A stretch of 24,411 nt of DNA from CAZYTO01 sp964650405. GTDB lineage: Bacteria > Acidobacteriota > Thermoanaerobaculia > Gp7-AA8. This document shows positions 13,646 through 22,547 of the stretch, one piece after another. Both the position numbers and the translations under genes were made by a program. The stretch lies in NCBI GenBank assembly GCA_964650405.1, contig CAZYTO010000048.1, positions 1-24,411 of the forward strand. The letters run 5' to 3'. Position 1 is the stretch's first letter, and each line of letters starts with the position of its first letter. The notes under the pieces are model-generated. The model saw only the letters and a program-made list of their open reading frames with translations, was not told the DNA's origin and did not search any database.

Positions 13646-14257
13646 ATGGTTGCGATTGTGACAGGCGCCTCCACCGGACTCGGTCTCGAGATCGCCAAGC
13701 TGCTCGAGGCGCGCGGCACGCCCGTCACCGGCGTCTCCCGCCGCGGCGAGACCACTGTGCGCGGCGACGCCTCTCTCCGCGAGACCGCGCTTCGCGCCGT
13801 CGTTGCCGCGGAGGCCCGCAGTGCCGTCGATCTCCTCGTCAACTGCGCCGGCCTGGGCATCTACGGACCGGCCGGCTCCTACGACGACGCGGCCATCGAC
13901 GCCCTGCTCCGCGCCAACCTCACCGCCACGATCGTCTTCTGCGAAGTGCTCGCGCCGCGATTCAAGGCAAACGGCGGCACGATCGTGAACGTCCTCTCCA
14001 CCGCCGCCCTCACCGGCAAACCGAACGAGACCGTCTACTGCGCCGCCAAGTGGGGAGCCCGCGGCTACACCGAAGCACTCCGCGCCGAGGCGAAGGGGAC
14101 GAAGCTGCGGGTGATCTCTGTCGCCCCGGGAGGGATGAACACGCCATTCTGGCCGGAAGCGCGTACCGACTTCATGGACCCGAAGGAGATCGCCGCGATC
14201 GTGGTGGATGCGCTCGAACGACGGGTGAACGTCTCGGAGCTGGTGATCACGCGGTAG
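13646..14257 (+). CDS. Short-chain dehydrogenase/reductase
   Basis: This 203-aa Rossmann-fold oxidoreductase has the full classical SDR signature: cofactor loop TGASTGLG (6-13), NCAG (67-69 region), the active-site serine at about Ser118 (VLSTAAL), Tyr131 and Lys135 in YCAAK, and the PGGMNTPF loop. An arginine at the end of the second strand (SRRG, 31-34) suggests NADPH use. It is rather short because the segment between the second strand and the NAG motif is reduced. The substrate is unknown. It is divergent from the S51-like gene with only 14 nt between the longest gene versions, and it converges on sucD with a 4-nt gap. Confidence 0.9.
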   Translation: MVAIVTGASTGLGLEIAKLLEARGTPVTGVSRRGETTVRGDASLRETALRAVVAAEARSAVDLLVNCAGLGIYGPAGSYDDAAIDALLRANLTATIVFCEVLAPRFKANGGTIVNVLSTAALTGKPNETVYCAAKWGARGYTEALRAEAKGTKLRVISVAPGGMNTPFWPEARTDFMDPKEIAAIVVDALERRVNVSELVITR

Positions 14258-14261
14258 CGGC

Positions 14262-15158
14262 CTACAGCCCCGCCACTTCCGTGATCTTCGAGCCCATCTC
14301 GCTCGGCGCCTTCACGACGTGAATGCCGGCTTCCTGCAGGGTGGCCATCTTCTCGGCGGCCGTGCCCTTGCCGCCGCTGATGATGGCGCCGGCGTGGCCC
14401 ATGCGGCGTCCCGGAGGTGCGGTCTGCCCGGCGATGAAGGCGACGACCGGCTTAGTCACGTTCGCTTTCACGAACACGGCGGCGTCTTCCTCCGCCGATC
14501 CGCCGATCTCGCCGATCATGATGATGGCCTTGGTCTCCGCGTCGCTCTCGAAAGCGGCCAGGCAGTCGATGAAGTTCGTGCCCGGAAGCGGGTCGCCACC
14601 GATGCCGACGGCCGTCGACTGGCCGATGTGGCGGGTCGGGCCCACCGCTTCGTAGGGCAGCGGTCCGGGGCGGGAGGGCATTCCGGACCGTCCCGGCGTT
14701 GGGGGTTGGCCAGGCATGATGCCGATCTTGGCCTGGCCCGGCGTGATAATGCCGGGACAGTTCGGCCCGATCAGGCGCGAGGGCGTCGCGCCCGCGCCGA
14801 TGTGGCGGGCGTTCGACTTCCGCAGGAAGTCGTGCGCCTTCATCATGTCGTTCACCGGGATGCCCTCGGTGATGCAGATGATCAGCTCGATGCCCGCGTC
14901 GGCCGCCTCCATCACGGCGTCGGCAGCGAACGGCGGCGGGACGAAGATGAGTGAACAGTTCGCCCCGGCCTTCTCCCGCGCTTCGCGGACGGAGTTGAAG
15001 ACGGCGAAGCCTTCGTGGGTCGTGCCGCCCTTGCCCGGCGTCACTCCGCCCACGACGTTCGTGCCGTAGTCGCGGCAGCCGATGGCGTGGAACGTCCCCT
15101 CGCGGCCGGTGATGCCCTGAACGATGACTCGTGTGTTCTTGTCAGCCCAGATTGCCAT
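14262..15158 (-). CDS. sucD: Succinyl-CoA synthetase alpha subunit, with an aberrant internal segment
   Basis: SucD is the CoA-binding, phosphohistidine-carrying subunit of succinyl-CoA synthetase in the TCA cycle. The 298-aa product has GITGREGTFH (15-24), GGVTPGKGG (37-45), LIGPNCPGIITPG (129-141), GIGGDPLPGTNFID, MIGEIGG with Glu217 and MGHAGAII with the phosphohistidine His255. Two stretches are unlike the family. One is an apparent insertion of about 9 residues before LIGPNCPG. The other is 151-179, where the near-invariant SRSGTLTYE reads SRPGPLPYE and the adjacent residues are also changed, with two missing. The changes are mostly to C on the coding strand, which suggests either local sequence error or an unusual variant. 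It follows sucC on the same strand. A weak Shine-Dalgarno (AGGAAAAG) precedes ATG 15158. Confidence 0.93.
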   Translation of the reverse strand: MAIWADKNTRVIVQGITGREGTFHAIGCRDYGTNVVGGVTPGKGGTTHEGFAVFNSVREAREKAGANCSLIFVPPPFAADAVMEAADAGIELIICITEGIPVNDMMKAHDFLRKSNARHIGAGATPSRLIGPNCPGIITPGQAKIGIMPGQPPTPGRSGMPSRPGPLPYEAVGPTRHIGQSTAVGIGGDPLPGTNFIDCLAAFESDAETKAIIMIGEIGGSAEEDAAVFVKANVTKPVVAFIAGQTAPPGRRMGHAGAIISGGKGTAAEKMATLQEAGIHVVKAPSEMGSKITEVAGL

Positions 15159-15172
15159 GGTGTCTTTTCCTG

Positions 15173-15235
15173 GCGAGCGGGTGATGGCGAGGGGCGAGCG
15201 GGAATGAGCCCGCTCGCCGCTCGCCGTTCCCTGCT
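15173..15235. repeat. Hairpin word-repeat island between sucC and sucD
   Basis: Words of the gcgagcgg type on the left (15173-15202) are mirrored by cccgctcgccgctcgcc on the right. Positions 15186-15202 pair with 15209-15225 with one mismatch in 17 and a 6-nt loop, making this the most compact hairpin of the series. It lies in the sucC-sucD intercistronic spacer and uses the same vocabulary as the outer arms of the island at 111-237. Confidence 0.85.
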
Positions 15236-15243
15236 TACCGATA

Positions 15244-16407
<1,164 letters not shown>

Positions 16408-16438
16408 AGCGGGCGGCGTTTTATCACATGATGACGGC

Positions 16439-17599
16439 GTGAATCCGCCTCCGGTCCGGCCCGTTGCGCCGCCCGTGCAGCTAGACAGTGAGCTCGTCAT
16501 CGAGCCGTCCGAGCTCGTGGCCGGCGGCGCGGCGCTGGCGAAGGTCGACGGCTTTCCGCTCTTCGTGCCGGAGATCTATCCCGGCGACGTGGCCCGGGTG
16601 CGGGTGGTCGAGGTGAAGAAAGGCTTCGCCCGCGGCGAGCTGGTCCGGCTGGAACGTCCCAGCCTGTTGCGTCGTACGATCCCGTGCCCGGTCGCCGGCG
16701 AATGCGGCGGCTGCGACTGGACGGCGTTGCGCCTCGATGCCCAGCTCGCGGCGAAGGAGCGAATCCTGCGGGAATCGCTGCGGCGGATCGGCAAGCTGAT
16801 GGACATCCCGCCGATCACGCTCCACCCCTCGCCGTTGAACTACCGCCTCCGCTCGCGACTCCATACGGAAGGGGAGCGGACCGGCTTCTACGCCACGCGC
16901 TCGCATCAGGTCATCCCGCTCGTGCCGGAGTGCGAGGTGGTCGGTCCGCTCACGGCCGCCGCCATCACGAGCGCCGGGTCCGGCGTCGAGCCTGCCCAGG
17001 GTGACAGCTGCGTGATCTGGGAGCTCGACGGCCGCCTCATCGATGACGAGCGCGAGATCGCCATCGAGGTCGATCGCTACCGTTTCCAGCTCACGACGGA
17101 CGCGTTCTTTCAGGTCAACCGGCACCTGCTGGCCACGATGCTCCGGCTCGTGCGCGGCCACGCGGAGCGGACGCTCGACAAAGGGCGTGCCGTGGACCTC
17201 TACTCCGGCATCGGCTTTTTCACGGCGCCGCTGGCCGACGTTTTTGAGCGCGTGTTCGCGGTGGAAGGCTCGGGCCTCTCCCATCGCTGGGCCGTGGCCA
17301 ACGCCGCGAAGAATGTCGAGGTCCTGAATGCGCCGGTGGAGCGGTGGATCGAGCATCTGCCGCGGGCGGCGTTCGTCTTTCTCGACCCGCCGCGCAGCGG
17401 CACGAAGCCGGAAGTGATCGACCGGATCGCGAAGCGAACTCAGGAGGTCATTTGCTTCCTGGCCTGCGATCCCGTAACCTTCGCCCGCGACGCGAACCGG
17501 CTGACCGCGTCGGGCTGGCGTCTGGCCGCCCTCGACCTCCTCGACCTTTTCCCGAACACCCATCACCTGGAGACCCTCGCTCGCTTCGAGCGTGCGTGA
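16439..17599 (+). CDS. rlmD: 23S rRNA (uracil-5)-methyltransferase, RlmD/TrmA family
   Basis: This 386-aa RNA m5U methyltransferase has an N-terminal TRAM domain (about 16-72). Its Fe-S cluster cysteines are C83, C89, C92 and C165, spaced like the four of E. coli RlmD. The SAM-binding Rossmann domain shows VDLYSGIGFFTAPLA (252-266) and FLDPPRSG (314-321). The catalytic cysteine is C343 in FLACDPVTFARD, and the C-terminal DLFPNTHHLETL is family-typical. It methylates a uridine in 23S rRNA or a related RNA. The exact target (RlmD, RlmC or TrmA-like) is not decided by sequence alone; the iron-sulphur motif favours RlmD/RlmC. The start is GTG 16439. Its last 8 bases overlap the start of comEC. 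Confidence 0.88.
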   Translation: MNPPPVRPVAPPVQLDSELVIEPSELVAGGAALAKVDGFPLFVPEIYPGDVARVRVVEVKKGFARGELVRLERPSLLRRTIPCPVAGECGGCDWTALRLDAQLAAKERILRESLRRIGKLMDIPPITLHPSPLNYRLRSRLHTEGERTGFYATRSHQVIPLVPECEVVGPLTAAAITSAGSGVEPAQGDSCVIWELDGRLIDDEREIAIEVDRYRFQLTTDAFFQVNRHLLATMLRLVRGHAERTLDKGRAVDLYSGIGFFTAPLADVFERVFAVEGSGLSHRWAVANAAKNVEVLNAPVERWIEHLPRAAFVFLDPPRSGTKPEVIDRIAKRTQEVICFLACDPVTFARDANRLTASGWRLAALDLLDLFPNTHHLETLARFERA

Positions 17600-19805
17600 T
17601 CGCCTTGATTCCGACGGTTCCGACGTCCCCGACGTCCCGGCCGCCCTCCCGCTCCTGGCGTTCGCCCTCGGCCTGACCTGGCCGGGCGGCGTCTTCGGCT
17701 GGCTGGCGATTGCCGTCCTGCTTCTCGCTCTGCGCCGCCCGCGGTTGGCCCTGGTCGTTTTCGCGCTTTCCGCCGGCATGGTCCTCGGAACACACGACGG
17801 CTCGCGGCGCGCGTCGGAACGCGCAGCGATCGAGCACCTGCCAAGCGGCGCGTTCGCGACTGTCGAGGCGCCGCTCGATCATGACTGGGCGGCGCGGCCG
17901 GGCGCGTACGTGCTGCGCGTGCGCCGCTTCCGGGTGAATGGAACCGGCATCGGGCAGCCGCTCGCCATCACGGCACCGTTTGCGCCGCCGGCTATCGGCA
18001 TGAGCGCAGGCGTCCGGCTGCAGGCGTCCGTCCGGCTGAATGAGCGGGGCGAATTCACGGCCCACGTGAAGTCGCCGCGGCTCCTCGAGTACTCGGGGCG
18101 GCTGCCGTGGTGGCATCCGGCGACGTGGAACCGGGCCCTGGCGGAGCGGCTGCGGCCGTATGCACGCGAGCATCCGGCGGAGGTCGCGCTCGTCGAGGCC
18201 GTCGCCCTGGGGCGGAGCGAGCGGCTGGACGACGCGACCCGCGAGAGCTACCGGCGCGGCGGCACGTATCACCTGCTCGTCTTCTCCGGCCTGCAGATCG
18301 CGCTCGCCGCCGGTGCCATCGCCCTGCTGTTGCGCTGGCTGCACGCGCCGCGCGCCTCCGACTGGTCGCTGCTGGGGTTCGCTGGTTTCATCCCGCTCTT
18401 CATCGGACCGGCGGCCTCCGTCTCCCGAGCCTCGATCGCCATCGGCCTGTACGCTGCAGCCCGGCTCCTGCACCGGCCGACGACGCTGGAGAACCTCTGG
18501 TGCGTGGCCGCGCTGCTGCAGTTGATCGCCGCTCCCGCCGACTTGACCGAGGTCGCGTTCCAGTTCACTTATGCGGGCGCGGGCGCGCTGCTGTTCGTGG
18601 GCCGGCGCGTGACGGTATGGCGCCGGCTTGGCTTCGCCGTCGTGGCGGAGCTGGCTCTCACGCCTCTGACGCTCTACCACTTCCACCAGTACGCGATCGG
18701 CGGCTCACTGCTCACGTTGTTGCTGCTGCCGCTGCTCGTGGCCATGCTGGTCCTGGCGGTGCTGACCTGCGCCGTTCCCTGCGGGCCGCTGCTGGCCGTG
18801 ATCGGGGGGCTGCATCGCTTCTGTGAGGCGCTCAACGGCTTCACCGGCGATACGCTCCGGCTCTCCGGATTCTTCGCCGCACCTCCGCGGTGGTCGCTGG
18901 TTGTCGCTGCGATCGTCGCCCTCCTGGCGATCGCCTTCCTGGAGCGGCGGCGTGTGCTCGTCATCGTCCTGGCCATGCTTCTGCCCACAGGTGCGGCGAT
19001 CGCGAAGCATCTCGCGAACCGCGAGGTCGCGGAGCCGCGCCTGACGATGCTGGACGTCGGGCAGGGAGATTCGATCGTCGTACGCGACGGGCGTAGCGTG
19101 CTCCTCGTGGACGGCGGCGGCCGCAATGACGCGCCGCGTTTCGGTGAGATGACGCTGCTGCCGCTGCTTGTCGATCGCGGCATCCGGCGCGTGGACATCG
19201 TCGTGCTCACCCACGTCCATCCCGACCATTGCGGCGGGCTGCCCGCCGTGGTGAGCCGGCTCGACGTGGGGGAGGTGTGGATCACGCCGCGCCGGTTCCG
19301 CGGGGATTGCGCGCAGCGGCTGCTGGAGGCCATCGCGCTGCGGAGCGTGCCCATTCGCCTCATTCACGGAGGCGAGCGGACGACGCTCGGCGGGCTGAGG
19401 ATTGCGGCCATGACCGCCGACCGGACGTTCAAGCACGGCACCGACAACAACGCCTCGATCGTTCTGCGCGTCGTCGCCGGCCGGCGGACGGTCCTCCTCA
19501 CCGGGGACATCGAGCGGGAGGCGGAGGCGTCGCTCGCGGCCGCCTTCAACTTGCGGGCGGATATTCTCAAGGTGGCCCATCACGGCAGCCGCACTTCGAG
19601 CACGGAATTGCTGCTCGCGGCCGTCCAGCCGCGCCTGGCCCTCATCTCCTGCGGGCGAGGCAATCTCTTCGGTCATCCGCATGCCGCGGTGCTGGCGGCG
19701 CTGGCCGTCCATCACGTCCGGACGCTCCGTACCGACCTCCAGGGAACGATCGAAGTCGAGCTTGTCAGCGGCAGATGTTTGACAGCGCTCGACAGGCCGC
19801 CCTAG
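17592..19805 (+). CDS. comEC: ComEC/Rec2-family DNA uptake channel with metallo-beta-lactamase domain
   Basis: ComEC is the inner-membrane channel that carries single-stranded DNA into the cytoplasm during natural transformation. The 737-aa product has N-terminal membrane helices, a soluble DUF4131/OB-like section (about 80-165), the central multi-helix competence domain beginning near HLLVFSGLQIALAAG, and a C-terminal metallo-beta-lactamase domain (about from residue 480). The latter shows LDVGQGDSIVV, THVHPDHCGG, LLTGDIE, VAHHGSRTSS and GHPHAAV, so the metal site seems intact. The canonical SGLH is SGLQ here. The start GTG 17592 overlaps the methyltransferase stop, suggesting coupling. No other competence genes are in the window. 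Confidence 0.9.
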   Translation: MRDRLDSDGSDVPDVPAALPLLAFALGLTWPGGVFGWLAIAVLLLALRRPRLALVVFALSAGMVLGTHDGSRRASERAAIEHLPSGAFATVEAPLDHDWAARPGAYVLRVRRFRVNGTGIGQPLAITAPFAPPAIGMSAGVRLQASVRLNERGEFTAHVKSPRLLEYSGRLPWWHPATWNRALAERLRPYAREHPAEVALVEAVALGRSERLDDATRESYRRGGTYHLLVFSGLQIALAAGAIALLLRWLHAPRASDWSLLGFAGFIPLFIGPAASVSRASIAIGLYAAARLLHRPTTLENLWCVAALLQLIAAPADLTEVAFQFTYAGAGALLFVGRRVTVWRRLGFAVVAELALTPLTLYHFHQYAIGGSLLTLLLLPLLVAMLVLAVLTCAVPCGPLLAVIGGLHRFCEALNGFTGDTLRLSGFFAAPPRWSLVVAAIVALLAIAFLERRRVLVIVLAMLLPTGAAIAKHLANREVAEPRLTMLDVGQGDSIVVRDGRSVLLVDGGGRNDAPRFGEMTLLPLLVDRGIRRVDIVVLTHVHPDHCGGLPAVVSRLDVGEVWITPRRFRGDCAQRLLEAIALRSVPIRLIHGGERTTLGGLRIAAMTADRTFKHGTDNNASIVLRVVAGRRTVLLTGDIEREAEASLAAAFNLRADILKVAHHGSRTSSTELLLAAVQPRLALISCGRGNLFGHPHAAVLAALAVHHVRTLRTDLQGTIEVELVSGRCLTALDRPP

Positions 19806-19817
19806 AGTGATGGGACC

Positions 19818-20156
19818 TTGTCTTCGACGCTCCTTCGCCTCGGTCTGTGGACGACGCTGATCACGGTCGTCCTGTACGTACTGCGCGAGTCGTATGAGGG
19901 GATGCCCGCGGCCGAATTCTTCGCCACGCCGCTGCTCCAGAAAGTCCTCGTGGTCGGCGTCTTCCTCGTCGTCTCCGGCATCATCGCCCGGGTCTTCGAG
20001 AAGGGGGCGGCGAAGGTCGTCCCCAAGAACCGCTGCGCGGTCTGCCACACGCCCGTGGTGCACGGCGCGATCTACTGCCGCAACCACCTGCGCAGCGTGC
20101 TGGCCCGCGAAGACGAGCGCGAGCGGACGCAGATCCGCCGGCGCGCCAAGTCGTAG
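19818..20156 (+). CDS. Small membrane protein with zinc-finger-like Cys motif, unknown function
   Basis: The 112-aa product has two hydrophobic helices (about 7-23 and 40-60) and a cytoplasmic C-terminal part with C73-x2-C76 ... C87-x2-H90 (CAVCHTPVVHGAIYCRNHL), which looks like a small treble-clef or zinc-ribbon metal site. It ends in a highly charged helix (LAREDERERTQIRRRAKS). I recognise no named family. The start is TTG 19818, 12 nt after the comEC stop; a nearby ATG (19810) is out of frame. It probably shares a transcript with comEC. Confidence 0.6.
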   Translation: MSSTLLRLGLWTTLITVVLYVLRESYEGMPAAEFFATPLLQKVLVVGVFLVVSGIIARVFEKGAAKVVPKNRCAVCHTPVVHGAIYCRNHLRSVLAREDERERTQIRRRAKS

Positions 20157-20285
20157 CCCAGTGCCGAGTGCTGAGTGCCGAGTGCCGAGTGCCGAGTCGG
20201 GACATGAGGCACGGGTGCGTCCTGAGAAATAATCTGTCCCATTCGATGCCTCCTCAGCATTCAGTACTCGACACTCAGGACTCTC
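20157..20285. repeat. Word-repeat island that runs into the 5' end of miaA
   Basis: The left arm 20160-20198 repeats gtgccga words about five times. The right part 20257-20285 contains degenerate complements (actcgacactcagg), with one mismatch in the best 11-bp pairing. Between them, gaggca (about 20205-20210) and tgcctc (about 20249-20254) form an inner inverted pair whose words recall the dapD-aminotransferase island. The right arm is within the coding region of miaA, because ATG 20246 precedes it. Confidence 0.65.
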
Positions 20286-21196
20286 CTCCGATCCTGGTCG
20301 TGGCCGGACCGACCGGTGCCGGCAAGTCCCGGCTGGCGATGCAACTGGCGGAAGAGCTGGGCGGGGAAAGCGTCAATTTCGACTCCGTGCAGATCTACCG
20401 CGGCTTCGACATCGGCAGCGCCAAGCCCGGGCCGGAAGAGCGGGCACGAGTACCGCATCACCTGATCGACATCATCGAGGCGGAGGACGAGTTCAACGCA
20501 GCGGATTTCGCGGTGCGTGCGCGCGCCGCGATCCGGGACATCACCGCCCGCGGGGGACGGCCGATCCTGGTGGGCGGCACGTTCTTCTACCTGCGTGCCC
20601 TGCTGGCCGGACTGCCGGAGATGCCGGCCCGCGATGAAGCGATTCGGAAGCGCCTTCGCGCCGCGGCGTCGCGGCCGCGGGGTCCGCGATGGCTGCATGC
20701 ATGGCTGTCGAAAATCGACCCGCAAAGTGGTAGAAAGATCGCCCCGGCGGACCGGCATCGCGTCGAGCGCGCCCTGGAGGTATGGATGGCGAGCGGACGG
20801 CCGATCTCGAGCTGGGAGCGGCCGGCAGGATCAGCGGCCGGGGAGATTCCGGCGATCCAGATGGGTATGAGGATGGAGCGGCAGGCACTGGTCGCGGCGC
20901 TCGACCGGCGTGTCGATGCGATGTATGCGGCCGGGCTCGTCGACGAGACGCGTGACCTGCTGGCGCGACACCGGCGCGATGCGCGGCCGTTCGGCGCCAT
21001 CGGCTACGCCGAGGCGGTGAAGGTCGTCGATGGCGCGCTGGACGCCGCCGCTGCCGCGGCCGAGACGAAGCGCCGCACGCGCGCCTACGCCAAGCGGCAG
21101 ATGACCTGGCTGCGCTCGGAGAGAAACGTTCAGTGGCTCGATGCCACCAATCCGGCAGAGACATTCGCCGCCGCACTGCGGCTGGCCCGAGGGTGA
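20246..21196 (+). CDS. miaA: tRNA dimethylallyltransferase
   Basis: MiaA transfers a dimethylallyl group from DMAPP to N6 of A37 in tRNAs that read UNN codons. The 316-aa product has the P-loop GPTGAGKS (21-28), then FDSVQIYRGFDIGSAKP, VPHHLID, the GGTFFYLRALL segment and the C-terminal RRTRAYAKRQMTWLR helix, all typical of the family. From ATG 20246 the first ~15 residues (MPPQHSVLDTQDS) are encoded by the right arm of a repeat island and are not part of the conserved fold. The conserved protein begins at PPILVVAG. No Shine-Dalgarno is visible. It is followed immediately by the lipoprotein gene, whose GTG lies 1 nt after the miaA stop. Confidence 0.95.
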   Translation: MPPQHSVLDTQDSPPILVVAGPTGAGKSRLAMQLAEELGGESVNFDSVQIYRGFDIGSAKPGPEERARVPHHLIDIIEAEDEFNAADFAVRARAAIRDITARGGRPILVGGTFFYLRALLAGLPEMPARDEAIRKRLRAAASRPRGPRWLHAWLSKIDPQSGRKIAPADRHRVERALEVWMASGRPISSWERPAGSAAGEIPAIQMGMRMERQALVAALDRRVDAMYAAGLVDETRDLLARHRRDARPFGAIGYAEAVKVVDGALDAAAAAAETKRRTRAYAKRQMTWLRSERNVQWLDATNPAETFAAALRLARG

Positions 21197-21197
21197 T

Positions 21198-22493
21198 GTG
21201 AAACGGATTCCGACTCTTGTATTGATCGCCGTAGCGACCCTGCTCGCGGCGTGCAACCCGCCAACTGTGCCTCCTCCCGCGCCGCAGCCGGGCGGCGCGG
21301 AGCGCTACCTCGTCGATCCGCGCGTCGGCGTGCCGCCGGCGCCCCGGAACCTCGACACGAAGTTCGATCTCGCCTGGCGTTACATCGTCACGGACAACCG
21401 GCTCGAGGCGACCAAGGCCCTCCTGGCCATCGTGCGCCGCAATCCGGACTACCTGCCGGCCCAGCTCGCCCCGGTCGTCTTCCTGCTGCGCGACCGGCAG
21501 CTCGACCGTGCCCGCCTGCTCGTGGACTCGCTGCTCGACAAACACCCGCGGTACACCGCGGCCAGGGTCTACCGCGCCGAGATCGCCGTGGCCGCGGGAG
21601 AGACGCAGCGCGCCTACGACCTCTATCGCGCCCTGGCCGCCGAGCCGGAAGCGCCCGAGCTGGTGCGCGAGCGCATCCTGGAGCTGCGGCGTGCCATCTT
21701 CGACGGACTGGTGGCGAACGCCCACGCAACGACCGACACGGAGGCCATCCACCTGCTCCGCGCGGCCCTGGACATCGATCCCGCCGCCGTTCCCGTGCGC
21801 ATCGAGCTGGTGCAGAAGCTCGTGGCCGCCCGCGCCTTCGACGATGCCCGCAAGGCGCTCGATCCGCTGCTCGCCGGTGCGGACGCCGACCGCACCGAGG
21901 TCCAGGCGGCGCTGGCCGAGATCGAGATCGGGCATGGCCGCTACCAGGAAGCGATCGTCCGCTACGAGCGCATCGTCCGCCGCGACGCCCGCTACGCGTC
22001 CCGCCTCGACCAGATCAAGGAAGACTACGCCGCCGCCAATATGCCGCTGCAGGTACAACGCGCCCTGGAGACCGAGTCGATCAATCGCGCCGACCTGGCC
22101 GTGCTGATGTATTGGAAGATCGTCTCCATCCGCTTTGCCACGAACGTTCCCTCGCCTCCCATCGCCGTCGACGTCGACGTCCTCGGCCGCGACGAGCTCG
22201 TCCGGGCCATCGCCCTCGGCCTCTATGTCGTCGATCCCGTGACGCGCCGCGTCGGTTCGGGCACCACGGTCAACTCCACGAGCCTGACGCGCATCGCGGC
22301 ACGCGTGCTTCTCCTCCGCGGCGCGAACTGCTCCCGCCAGGCCACGGGCGAGTCGTCGGACCTGGGTCGCGCGCAGAGAGTGCTGGCCGCCTGCAACGTG
22401 GCCGACCCGATGCTGACCCTCGGTGCGGACGTCCCCGTGAGCGGCCGGGCCGCGGCGAAGGTGGCGGAAGAGATCGATCGGGCCCTGCGGTGA
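21198..22493 (+). CDS. TPR-like repeat lipoprotein with SLH-like C-terminal segment
   Basis: The 431-aa product begins with a lipoprotein signal peptide (MKRIPTLVLIAVATLLAAC, lipidated Cys19), so it should be anchored in a membrane facing the periplasm. A proline-rich spacer follows, then several helix-turn-helix repeats of TPR type (about residues 50-290), for example RLEATKALLAIVRRNPDYLPAQ, RARLLVDSLLDKHPRYTAARVYRAEIA and RYQEAIVRYERIV. Residues ~315-370 (DVLGRDELVRAIALGLYVVDPVTRRVG... LTRIAARVL) resemble a single S-layer-homology-like unit. I infer a scaffold or cell-wall-linked role. The start is GTG 21198 immediately after miaA. No specific family name is claimed. Confidence 0.8.
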   Translation: MKRIPTLVLIAVATLLAACNPPTVPPPAPQPGGAERYLVDPRVGVPPAPRNLDTKFDLAWRYIVTDNRLEATKALLAIVRRNPDYLPAQLAPVVFLLRDRQLDRARLLVDSLLDKHPRYTAARVYRAEIAVAAGETQRAYDLYRALAAEPEAPELVRERILELRRAIFDGLVANAHATTDTEAIHLLRAALDIDPAAVPVRIELVQKLVAARAFDDARKALDPLLAGADADRTEVQAALAEIEIGHGRYQEAIVRYERIVRRDARYASRLDQIKEDYAAANMPLQVQRALETESINRADLAVLMYWKIVSIRFATNVPSPPIAVDVDVLGRDELVRAIALGLYVVDPVTRRVGSGTTVNSTSLTRIAARVLLLRGANCSRQATGESSDLGRAQRVLAACNVADPMLTLGADVPVSGRAAAKVAEEIDRALR

Positions 22494-22547
22494 TCTGGTC
22501 GTTCCGAAGTCCTGCGCGCCTCTCGGTGCGCGTGCTAACGTCGCTCG

